The notes under the pieces: generated by a model
What the model was told of the DNA's origin: nothing
What the model saw: the letters and a program-made list of their open reading frames with translations, nothing else
Databases searched by the model: none
Made by a program: the position numbers and the translations under genes
DNA from: JAAYJR01 sp964611525
GTDB lineage: Bacteria > Bacteroidota > Bacteroidia > Bacteroidales > Prolixibacteraceae
Length of the DNA stretch: 64,000 nt
Assembly (NCBI GenBank): GCA_964611525.1
Contig: CAZTAL010000067.1
Coordinates: forward strand, 6,262-70,261
Direction: 5' to 3'
Shown: positions 45,966-53,848 of the stretch, in pieces
Position numbering within the stretch: position 1 is the first letter of the stretch
Layout of the letters: each line of letters starts with the position of its first letter

Positions 45966-45981
45966 TGCTTTCATGAAAGCA
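45966..45981 (+). promoter_or_regulatory. 16-base perfect palindrome spanning the sigma-factor start codon
   Basis: TGCTTTCATGAAAGCA is a perfect palindrome containing the ATG at 45973. It could be a protein-binding site, or could hide the start codon in the mRNA and limit translation of the sigma factor. Confidence 0.5.
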
Positions 45982-46479
45982 GAATCAGGGGAAAAAGAAT
46001 GGTTTAAAGATATATTTGATAAGAATTACGAATACATTCGGAATTATCTTATTTACCTTTCAGGAGATGTGAGTCTTTCCGAAGATTTAACTCAGGAAGT
46101 ATTCTTACAATTGTGGAAAACACGGTCTAAAGTCAGAGATAAAACTATTCGTTCCTATTTGTTTACTATTGCCCGCCATAGTTTTTTAAAATCTAGGCGC
46201 CGGCGAAAATACGATATTAAGTTCCGTTCAACTTTTTATGAAGAAATTGATAACAAGTCGCCGGAATTTCTTATGGAGTTGAAGGAATTTGATCAGAAAC
46301 TGCAAAAAATTATTTCCTGTTTGCCTAATAAGTGCAGGGCGGTTTTTCTAATGAACCGGATTGACGGAATGACATATAAGGAGATAGCTCAAAATGCCGG
46401 TGTGACAGTTAAAGCGGTTGAAAAACAAATGAGCAAGGCGCTTGCTATTTTGAGAAAAGAGCTGGGAACAGGGATATAA
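45973..46479 (+). CDS. ECF RNA polymerase sigma factor
   Basis: 168 residues, typical for Bacteroidota ECF sigmas. Region 2 (LSEDLTQEVFLQLWKTRSK) and region 4 (LPNKCRAVFLMNRIDGMTYKEIAQNAGVTVKAVEKQMSKAL) are both present. It should be controlled by the membrane anti-sigma FecR-like protein coded 2.8 kb downstream, with the TonB receptor gene in between. Genes it controls probably include its own cluster. The AUG lies in a 16-base palindrome. Confidence 0.93.
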   Translation: MKAESGEKEWFKDIFDKNYEYIRNYLIYLSGDVSLSEDLTQEVFLQLWKTRSKVRDKTIRSYLFTIARHSFLKSRRRRKYDIKFRSTFYEEIDNKSPEFLMELKEFDQKLQKIISCLPNKCRAVFLMNRIDGMTYKEIAQNAGVTVKAVEKQMSKALAILRKELGTGI

Positions 46480-46513
46480 TAGTTGTTAGTTCAAATAGAG
46501 AAAAGCCTGATTA

Positions 46514-49165
46514 TTGAAATTAAGAATTTTTAATACTATATTGATAACTTTATTATTTATGGGCATACAAACAGGTTATGCGCAGAATAATAATATTTCT
46601 TTTTCCTCAAAGGGAAAATCTCTTAGTGTTGTATTGCAAGAAATAGCAACTTCCTATGATATTAAATTCGCATTTGATGGTCACTCATTCAGCAGGATTG
46701 AAACGGATTTTACAATTAATAATGGTACTGTCAAAGAATTTTTAGAATTATTAAACAAGAATTATTTTATTAAATCAAGATTTATTGACGGTACGTGGGT
46801 ATTGACAATTGACGAACCCGCTAATATTGAAATGCCTCAATCACGCGAACTTCCGCCTGTTGTTGTTTCCGGTTACGTAAAGGATAAAATGACCGGAGAA
46901 GATTTGGTTTATTGTAACATAGCTTGTGGCCATGGTCAGGGTACAATTACGAATGAACTGGGTTTTTTCCGTTTCGAGATTTCTGAAAATGATTCTGTCA
47001 ATATCAGAATAAGTCATTTAGGTTACAAGAAAATTGATACTACAATTTATCCGGGACCCAATCATTTGTTCCTGCTTGAGTCATCGGATATCATTATGGA
47101 GCCCATTCGTATCGTGCAACACGAAAAACAAGTATTACAGCCCTCACCACTACCGGAACGAATAGAATTTAATCCGTTGAAATCTTCACTTGTACCCCGA
47201 ATTTCAAATGATGATCTTGGTAATGCCCTTTTAGTAATACCCGGAGTGAATTTTTTGCATGGTGGGTTATCCGGTCTTTCTATAAGAGGAAGTTCTCCAA
47301 CAGATAATTTAGTGTTATTTGACGGTATACCTGTATTGGAAACCAATCATTTGTTGGGAAATATGAGCGTGCTGAATGCTAAGTTTGTCAGACAGGCATT
47401 TGTTTCACGGGGGGGATTCGGGTCTGAATTCGGCGACCGGATTGCCGGACTGATAGAGCTTATGGGTAAATCAGGCAAGAACAATCGCCCTTATCTTGAT
47501 TTATCAGCTAATTTATTGAATTATAATATTCTGGCTAATGTTCCCCTGAGTGATCAACTTTCAGTTACCGCTGCATGGCGACGTTCTTTTATTGACCAAT
47601 GGCAGAATTACCTTTATTACAGACTCATAGATGATATTAGCGGTGATAAGGAAGACCCAATTCAGTCAACCATTATTCCTATTATTAAATATCAGGACAT
47701 AAATTCAAAAATCAGTTTTCATCCCACAGATAATTTTGAATTAAATGTTAATCTTTTATATGGTAAAGATCATCAAAGCAGGGATTTTGAACTGGTTCAG
47801 ACGAAAGATTATTACCGTAACGAAAGTTTAAATAGTAATAATATAGGAATCAGCCTGAATATGAACTGGCAGGCAAATAACCATTGGCTTCATTCATTTT
47901 CCGGTGGTTTTTCCAATCTTGAAAGGGATGTTATTGATGAAACGGGTGAACTTCAGGAGATTACTGAAATAATTGAAAATCCGGGACAGGGTGCCGGTAA
48001 AGGAAAGGGACTTGCAAAAACCAGGGAACGAACCTACGAAAGACTGACTTACGATATTGATAATGGCTATAACAGTATTGAAGAATACCGTATCAGATGG
48101 AAAACCGAATTTAATTCAGGAATTTTCAGTAATTATGCCGGAGTCGGATTTACATCTGATAAATATACTTATCGTTTTTTTGCACAACGACCTTTGCAGG
48201 AACTTAAGATAGATTCAATTGTGGATAATGCAGCTTTTTTCATGATCAATGGTTTTTTGCAACAACGTATAAATATAAGCCGCCGGTTAAGCTTCAGATG
48301 GGGTTTGCGGGCTAACTATAATATAAAAGATAAAAGAACATATCTTCAGCCCCGGGGAGGAATAGAGATAAAGCCTGCTAAGGATATACAGGCTTATCTA
48401 TTAAGCGGAGTCTATTATCAATTTTTAAATGGAATAAAACGATTCGATAGCGAAGGCCATTTTAATCAAATATGGTATTTGCCGGGACGTGACGGAGTGG
48501 GTATTGCGAAGGGGATACATAATATTATTGGGATAAAATATTGTAATAACGGATGGTATCTTGAGGCAGAGGGTTACCTGAAAAATACTTCAGGCAAGGT
48601 AAATTTATTCGCAGGAGAAATAACTACAGAAAATAAACAAAGCATTACCTATTTTCCGCGTGAAAGTAAAGAAAGATACAGGGGGATAGATATCTTTTTG
48701 CAAAAGAAGCATTATATCTTCAACCATATGGTAGGTTATTCATTATCCAAGACTGAAGAACAGATGGAAGATATTTTGGATCAACAGTGGTTTCCGGGGT
48801 ACAATGACAGGTTGCACAGGTTGAAGATTACCGAGATGATTAGCTGGAAAAACTGGCATCTGACAGGTAGTTGGAAGTATGGGAGCGGGTTGCCGTTAGT
48901 AAGGTTTATAGAAATGCAACCAGTCGTAAATGTCGAAAAGTCGGATTACCTTTCACAATTAGACTTTGCTCTTGTCAGGGATTTCAGAACTTCCCATTTC
49001 TTATTTAATTCGGGTATATCACTGCTTAATATTTTTGACCGTAAGAATATTGTTGATGTAAATTATCTGCGCTTTTCCTCTGATACAGAATCTCTTACTG
49101 TCCGTTCCGATATTTCTGCACTCGGTTTTACTCCTGTCATATTTCTGAATATAAGAATTCAATGA
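46514..49165 (+). CDS. STN-domain TonB-dependent receptor (FecA-like)
   Basis: 883 residues from a TTG at 46514. A signal peptide (NTILITLLFMGIQTGYAQ) precedes an STN signalling domain (30-100: ISFSSKGKSLSVVLQEIATS), a carboxypeptidase-regulatory-like domain (115-190: VVVSGYVKDKMTGED), a plug (about 225-330: LGNALLVIPGVNFLHGG, LSIRGSSPTDNLVLFDGIPV) and a long beta-barrel. STN-bearing receptors relay binding of their ligand to a FecR-type anti-sigma. Ligand unknown; no SusD partner is present. An ATG at 46559 would remove most of the signal peptide, so the TTG start is preferred. Confidence 0.9.
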   Translation: MKLRIFNTILITLLFMGIQTGYAQNNNISFSSKGKSLSVVLQEIATSYDIKFAFDGHSFSRIETDFTINNGTVKEFLELLNKNYFIKSRFIDGTWVLTIDEPANIEMPQSRELPPVVVSGYVKDKMTGEDLVYCNIACGHGQGTITNELGFFRFEISENDSVNIRISHLGYKKIDTTIYPGPNHLFLLESSDIIMEPIRIVQHEKQVLQPSPLPERIEFNPLKSSLVPRISNDDLGNALLVIPGVNFLHGGLSGLSIRGSSPTDNLVLFDGIPVLETNHLLGNMSVLNAKFVRQAFVSRGGFGSEFGDRIAGLIELMGKSGKNNRPYLDLSANLLNYNILANVPLSDQLSVTAAWRRSFIDQWQNYLYYRLIDDISGDKEDPIQSTIIPIIKYQDINSKISFHPTDNFELNVNLLYGKDHQSRDFELVQTKDYYRNESLNSNNIGISLNMNWQANNHWLHSFSGGFSNLERDVIDETGELQEITEIIENPGQGAGKGKGLAKTRERTYERLTYDIDNGYNSIEEYRIRWKTEFNSGIFSNYAGVGFTSDKYTYRFFAQRPLQELKIDSIVDNAAFFMINGFLQQRINISRRLSFRWGLRANYNIKDKRTYLQPRGGIEIKPAKDIQAYLLSGVYYQFLNGIKRFDSEGHFNQIWYLPGRDGVGIAKGIHNIIGIKYCNNGWYLEAEGYLKNTSGKVNLFAGEITTENKQSITYFPRESKERYRGIDIFLQKKHYIFNHMVGYSLSKTEEQMEDILDQQWFPGYNDRLHRLKITEMISWKNWHLTGSWKYGSGLPLVRFIEMQPVVNVEKSDYLSQLDFALVRDFRTSHFLFNSGISLLNIFDRKNIVDVNYLRFSSDTESLTVRSDISALGFTPVIFLNIRIQ

Positions 49166-49246
49166 ATATATCGGTAGGGTAAAAATTAGTTTGTGGATAG
49201 TATAAAAAGAACAGATCATATTAAATAGGATAATTTTTTGTTAATA

Positions 49247-50095
49247 ATGACCGGAGTTAAAAAAAATAATAAGTTGTTTTCAAGATATGCCGATCAATTG
49301 ATCAGTCATTATCAGTTGCAGGTCAGGTCAGATAAAGAGAAAGTATTGGATGCTGTTTTAAAAAAAATTGATAGTCGTGAACATGAAAAGATCAGGCCTG
49401 CATATAACATCAGGCGTCTTATGACAGCAGGAATTTCAGCTGCAGCCGTATTGTTGATACTGATTACTTTTTATTTTTTTTCAGCAACAGTTACAATTTC
49501 AGCAGGAGATAATGATATTGTTACTTACCGGTTGCCTGATGCTTCGCGTATAGTTCTTCATAACAACAGCAAATTGGAATTCAAAAGATATTTTTGGGCA
49601 CGAAATGTCAAACTTAAAGGAGAGGCATATTTTGAAGTAGAAAATGGCAGGGATTTTCATGTCAGAATATCAACGGGAAGTGTTGAAGTATTGGGAACAC
49701 GTTTTTTTGTTGCAGATAAGGGAAAGGACTTGGAAGTCCGGTGTTATCAGGGCCGGGTCAAAACCTTTTATAATAAAGATTCATGGATATTGGATGAAGG
49801 CACACAATTTACAGCAATCAGCCAAGCTGTTAAAAAAGAGGAAATGGACATTAAATCTCCTTACCCTGAATTTGCAAAGTTTAATGGTAGCTTTTCAAAT
49901 GTTCGCTTAACTCAAGTGCTTAGTCAGCTTGAATCTTTTTTTGATGTCCAGATAGATCTTCAGCAAGGTGCTACGAGAATTTTTACCGGAACTTTTGAAA
50001 CAGGCAGTCTGGACAGTGCACTTCAAATAGTATGTGAATCATTACAAATGGAATACAGATATATTGATCAACATAGAATACTGGTATATGATTAA
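49247..50095 (+). CDS. FecR-like anti-sigma factor (DUF4974)
   Basis: 282 residues from the ATG at 49247 (MTGVKKNNKLFSRYA); a TTG nine bases upstream is in frame but unnecessary. It has a cytoplasmic N-terminus of about 60 residues, one membrane segment (LMTAGISAAAVLLILITFYFF), a periplasmic FecR domain (TYRLPDASRIVLHNNSKLEF, KLKGEAYFEVENGRDFHVRI, VEVLGTRFFV) and a C-terminal DUF4974/STN-like domain (FSNVRLTQVLSQLESFFDVQ). It should hold the sigma factor until the STN domain of the receptor signals. Sitting after the receptor instead of directly after the sigma gene is unusual. Confidence 0.92.
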   Translation: MTGVKKNNKLFSRYADQLISHYQLQVRSDKEKVLDAVLKKIDSREHEKIRPAYNIRRLMTAGISAAAVLLILITFYFFSATVTISAGDNDIVTYRLPDASRIVLHNNSKLEFKRYFWARNVKLKGEAYFEVENGRDFHVRISTGSVEVLGTRFFVADKGKDLEVRCYQGRVKTFYNKDSWILDEGTQFTAISQAVKKEEMDIKSPYPEFAKFNGSFSNVRLTQVLSQLESFFDVQIDLQQGATRIFTGTFETGSLDSALQIVCESLQMEYRYIDQHRILVYD

Positions 50096-50100
50096 AATCT

Positions 50101-50220
50101 CTCAAAAATGTTATATAAATATAAAATGTAAATATTTGATTATCAGACTTTTAAATTATACAGAATTACTTTTTATTTAAAATTTGATGATAAAATATAC
50201 CTTTTAGAAGTGGACTCAAT
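50101..50220 (+). repeat. Dispersed intergenic repeat, copy B
   Basis: Strongly similar to 3214-3330 and in the same orientation, again directly after a plus-strand stop codon, here that of the FecR-like gene. Shared blocks are at both ends, while the middle has diverged. It separates the FecR gene from the DUF4382 lipoprotein gene. No encoded protein. Confidence 0.75.
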
Positions 50221-50255
50221 AGTTTATTTTAAATAATTATAAAAATATCAAAGAC

Positions 50256-51221
50256 ATGAAACGAAAATTTTTTGGATTACTGATTGTTTTTCTTTTAGGA
50301 TTTGTAATCGGATGCAATGAATATGATGAAAACGGTCTTGATGCTGATCTTCAAAAATCAGGCACTGTAGTTTTCAGGATTACTGATGCCCCGTTCCCTT
50401 CCGATAGTGTTGCCGAGGCTAATATTACGATTGACTGGATTAAATTATTAAAAGATGACGGGGAAAGTGAAGAAGAAATAGATAATGGGGAAAACGGTGA
50501 AGAAAATGGTGAAAATGGAGAAAATGATAATGGAAATGACGAAGAGAATGGAGAAAACGGGGATGAAAATAATCCATCATCTGTATTGATTGAACTGAAG
50601 GAAGAAATTACCATAAATCTTCTTGATCTGAGTAACGGCAAAACAAGTGTTTTAACGGAGGCTGATGTTCCTGAAGGAATATACAGGGAGATAAGGCTTC
50701 ATGTTGTTGAGGCCAGTATTATGTTAAATGATGGTACTACCTTTGATCTTAAGGTGCCAAGCGGAGATGCAAGCGGATTGAAAATCAAGATTAATCCTCC
50801 TCTTGACGTTGAAAAGGAAACAGTTTCGGAGGTATTGCTCGATTTTGATGTGAGCCGTTCTTTTGTTTTGAGAGGCAACATGAAACACGGTTATGATAAG
50901 GTAGTAGGATTTATTTTTAAACCGGTAGTAAGAGCTGTGGCTACTCTGGAATCATCAGAAATTTCTGGTGTGGTTTCTGCACCAGATACGTTAATAGAAA
51001 ATGCATTCTTAGTACTTTTATCAGGTAATGATACAGTCACAACTGCTTTGACTGACGATAAAGGTTATTATAAAATGATTGGCATTTTATCGGGAGATTA
51101 TTCACTTGCATGTGAAGCCGGAGGTTACCAAAAGCAAGTTATAGATATGGAACTCGGGATCGGTGAATCGAAAGAACAGAATTTTGAATTAGTTGAAGAA
51201 TCGGAAGAATCAACAGAGTGA
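50256..51221 (+). CDS. DUF4382-containing lipoprotein with an acidic N-G-E linker
   Basis: 321 residues. The signal peptide ends in VIGC (lipobox, cysteine near residue 20). A DUF4382 domain (about 35-230; GTVVFRITDAPFPSDSVAEA, IEIYREIRLHVVEASIML-like, LLDFDVSRSFVLRG) is interrupted at about residues 72-108 by a low-complexity stretch of E, N, G and D (EENGENGENDNG). A carboxypeptidase-regulatory-like beta domain follows (230-310; GVVSAPDTLIENAFLVLLSG). The surface role is unknown. It follows the FecR gene in the same direction and may be a target or partner of the sigma/FecR/receptor unit. Confidence 0.85.
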   Translation: MKRKFFGLLIVFLLGFVIGCNEYDENGLDADLQKSGTVVFRITDAPFPSDSVAEANITIDWIKLLKDDGESEEEIDNGENGEENGENGENDNGNDEENGENGDENNPSSVLIELKEEITINLLDLSNGKTSVLTEADVPEGIYREIRLHVVEASIMLNDGTTFDLKVPSGDASGLKIKINPPLDVEKETVSEVLLDFDVSRSFVLRGNMKHGYDKVVGFIFKPVVRAVATLESSEISGVVSAPDTLIENAFLVLLSGNDTVTTALTDDKGYYKMIGILSGDYSLACEAGGYQKQVIDMELGIGESKEQNFELVEESEESTE

Positions 51222-51275
51222 TAATTTTTTTTTGGCAAAAATGGACAGTGATTGTTTATGCTGGTAAAGAAAAAA

Positions 51276-51301
51276 TCAGGGAAGCCATCAAGCTTCCTTG
51301 A
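51276..51301 (+). terminator. Hairpin after the DUF4382 gene
   Basis: TCAGGGAAGC and GCTTCCTTGA pair over ten positions, including one G-T, with a six-base loop. The plus strand lacks a strong T run after it, while the minus strand has one, so it is a probable but imperfect terminator. Confidence 0.45.
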
Positions 51302-51440
51302 TCTTATACCGGAAAATAACCTCTGCTTCATGTTTGTCAGATAATAAATAAAAATGGAATATGTTAACCTCATTTATGTTATATTCATTTCTTTATTTTG
51401 GTATTTTGCATCTGTTTCTTATAAAATTTATACTTTCGAT

Positions 51441-51472
51441 GTATAATTTACTGATAACAAAATAAATTATAC
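51441..51472 (+). promoter_or_regulatory. Inverted repeat upstream of the SDR gene
   Basis: GTATAATTTA (51441-51450) and TAAATTATAC (51463-51472) form perfect 10-base arms around a 12-base loop, ending 13 bases before the ATG at 51486. It could be an operator or a leader hairpin. Confidence 0.5.
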
Positions 51473-51485
51473 ATTAATTATATTT

Positions 51486-52289
51486 ATGCAAAAGAAAGTT
51501 GTTGTCATCACAGGTGCTTCCTCGGGTATCGGCAAAGCTTTGGCTGAGAAATATGCCTATGAAGGATGGTGCCTGGTGCTTGCTGCCCGTCGTGAAGATC
51601 GTCTCAATGAGTTAAAAGAGAAAATGGAAGATGTTGAAGTGCTTGTTGTAAGGGCGGATGTTACGGAGGAGTCCGATTGTAAAAATCTAATTAATCTGGC
51701 GATAAATAAGTTTGGTCATATTGATGTCCTCATTAATAATGCCGGCATTTCCATGAGAGCATTATTCAGTGAGACGGATTTGAATGTTATGGCCAATCTT
51801 ATGAATGTTAATTTTTGGGGAACGGTATATTGTACAAAATATGCATTGCCTTATCTGGTTGACAGAAAAGGTTCACTTGTAGGAATTATCTCAATAGGAG
51901 GTTATATAGGTTTGCCGGGCAGAGCCGGTTATTCTGCTTCTAAATTTGCCATGAGGGGATTTTTGCAGACCGTTCGTGTTGAAAATATAGGAAAAGGATT
52001 GCACGTATTGATCGCTGCACCTGGTTTCACTGCCTCCGATATACGTAAATCAGCTCTTACAGCTAATGGAGAGCAACAGGGAGAGACTCCCCGTAATGAA
52101 AATAAAATGATGCCGGCAGAAAAGTGTGCGGAAAAAATATATGCTGCTGTCGAAAAACGTAAAAGGGAGCTTATACTTACTTTCTTAGAGGGTAAATTAA
52201 CTGTCTTTTTATCAAAATTTTTTCCACGTTTTATAGAAAAGATGACTTATAAATTGTTTGCTGCTGAGCCTGATTCTCCGTTAAAATAG
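51486..52289 (+). CDS. Short-chain dehydrogenase/reductase
   Basis: 267 residues. The classical SDR pattern is complete: cofactor loop TGASSGIGKAL, NNAGIS, catalytic serine in GIISIGGYIG, and YSASK. After the core a C-terminal extension (ERKRELILTFLEGKLTVFLS) could be a membrane-attaching amphipathic helix, as in DltE/retinol-dehydrogenase-like members. The arginines after the second beta strand (AARREDR) suggest NADPH. Substrate unknown. It is single or loosely grouped with the esterase gene 130 bases further on. Confidence 0.92.
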   Translation: MQKKVVVITGASSGIGKALAEKYAYEGWCLVLAARREDRLNELKEKMEDVEVLVVRADVTEESDCKNLINLAINKFGHIDVLINNAGISMRALFSETDLNVMANLMNVNFWGTVYCTKYALPYLVDRKGSLVGIISIGGYIGLPGRAGYSASKFAMRGFLQTVRVENIGKGLHVLIAAPGFTASDIRKSALTANGEQQGETPRNENKMMPAEKCAEKIYAAVEKRKRELILTFLEGKLTVFLSKFFPRFIEKMTYKLFAAEPDSPLK

Positions 52290-52421
52290 GCATTGAAGCT
52301 ACAAGTCCTATAAGTATTCCGGTAAAAATTAAATGTACAATTATTTAATAAAAATACAATTTTTGAGTTTCTATCCTAAGAAAAAAAATAACGATAAAAA
52401 ATTTAATTTAATTTAAAGCAA

Positions 52422-53324
52422 ATGAAAAATATAATTTTCATAGCATTCTTTATATGCAATGCATTATTATTATCCGGACAGGATATGGTTTTGAAGGTAT
52501 GGCCGGACGGAGCTCCGAATCATAATGGCATGGATAAGCCCGAAGAGAAATATGATGGTGTTAGGGTCAGGAATGTTTCGGAAGCAGAGATGTATGTTTA
52601 TTTGCCTGAAACAGATATTAACAACGGCGCTGCCGTAGTGATTTGTCCCGGCGGCGGTTATTCTATCGAAGCAATGGATCATGAAGGATATGACATGGCG
52701 GAATGGCTTAAATCGAAGGGAGTTGCAGGTATTGTACTGAAATACAGATTGCCTTATGGACATCATGAGATTCCTTCTTGTGATGCGTGGCAGGCTATAA
52801 GGATTGTAAGATCAAATGCCGCGGTCTGGAAAATTGATCCTGATAAGATCGGCATAGCCGGCTCTTCCGCTGGAGGACATTTGGCTTCTACGGTTGGTAC
52901 GCGGTTCGATTATGGAAATAAAAAAAGCGGATTGCCGCTGCATGAGATAAGTTGCCGGCCTGATTTCATGTTACTTCTTTATCCTGTTATCTCTTTTAAG
53001 GAGGAGTTTGGACATACTGGTTCCCGTAAGAATCTGATAGGGGAAGGTCATAATTGGGAGTTGGTAGAAAAATATTCAAATGAATTACATGTTACTTCTG
53101 AAACTCCGCCTGCCTTTATTGTGCTTGCAGATGATGATAAAGGTGTTACGCCTTGCAATTCTGTTGAGTTTTACTGTGCCTTAAAAGAAAATAATGTTCC
53201 TGCTGAAATGCATATTTTCAGGGAAGGAGGTCATGGATTTGGCATGAACAAAAAAAATCTGCCGGTTGACCAGTGGCCGGAATTGTTTTATGATTGGTTG
53301 AAAACAATGAATATAATTAATTAA
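52422..53324 (+). CDS. Secreted alpha/beta-hydrolase (acetyl-xylan-esterase-like)
   Basis: 300 residues. A signal peptide (NIIFIAFFICNALLLSGQ) precedes an alpha/beta-hydrolase domain: an oxyanion region VVICPGGGYSIEAMDHEGYD, nucleophile GSSAGGHLAS, an acid in FIVLADDDKGVTP and the histidine in GGHGFGMNK. The family includes acetyl-xylan and related carbohydrate esterases and the endoxylanase-B-associated esterases. Carbohydrate deacetylation is inferred. Its stop overlaps the start of the NUDIX gene by one base. Confidence 0.88.
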   Translation: MKNIIFIAFFICNALLLSGQDMVLKVWPDGAPNHNGMDKPEEKYDGVRVRNVSEAEMYVYLPETDINNGAAVVICPGGGYSIEAMDHEGYDMAEWLKSKGVAGIVLKYRLPYGHHEIPSCDAWQAIRIVRSNAAVWKIDPDKIGIAGSSAGGHLASTVGTRFDYGNKKSGLPLHEISCRPDFMLLLYPVISFKEEFGHTGSRKNLIGEGHNWELVEKYSNELHVTSETPPAFIVLADDDKGVTPCNSVEFYCALKENNVPAEMHIFREGGHGFGMNKKNLPVDQWPELFYDWLKTMNIIN

Positions 53325-53848
53325 TGCAACCAACACATCCATTTAAAATATTCAGATATTGTCCCAAATGTGGCAAGTCCGGATTGATCATTGATAGTGC
53401 GCGTTCCTTAAGATGCACAGGCTGCGGCTTTAATTTTTTTATTAATTCGGCAGCCGCTGTTGCAGCACTGATTGCAAATAATAAGGGTGAACTTTTATTG
53501 ACTTTTCGCGGCATAGAGCCTGGTTACGGAATGCTTGATCTGCCCGGTGGATTTATTGATCCGGGTGAAACTGCCGAGAATGCAGTTAGGCGCGAGTTAC
53601 AAGAAGAGTTGGAACTTAATGTGAGATCGCTGAAATATATCTGCTCTGCACCTAATGAGTATATTTATAATGGGTTAAGTGTTTTTACCGTGGATATGGC
53701 TTTCGAGGTTATTCCTGAAACTATTGACGGAATTACGCCAATGGATGATATTAGCGGATTTAAATTTTATGCTGAAGAAGATATAGATTACGGTAAAATA
53801 CATTCTTCTTCTATGAGTTACTTCATAAAACAATTTTTCAGTAAATGA
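53324..53848 (+). CDS. NUDIX hydrolase with N-terminal zinc ribbon
   Basis: 174 residues. An N-terminal zinc ribbon (YCPKCGKSG and LRCTGCGFNFF, four cysteines) precedes a NUDIX domain whose box reads GFIDPGETAENAVRRELQEELEL (GX5EX7REUXEEXGU with a final change). This resembles NudC-like or ADP-ribose pyrophosphatases. The probable substrate is a nucleoside diphosphate derivative; which one is unknown. It overlaps its neighbours by one base upstream and four downstream, so the three genes are probably translated from one mRNA. Confidence 0.92.
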   Translation: MQPTHPFKIFRYCPKCGKSGLIIDSARSLRCTGCGFNFFINSAAAVAALIANNKGELLLTFRGIEPGYGMLDLPGGFIDPGETAENAVRRELQEELELNVRSLKYICSAPNEYIYNGLSVFTVDMAFEVIPETIDGITPMDDISGFKFYAEEDIDYGKIHSSSMSYFIKQFFSK

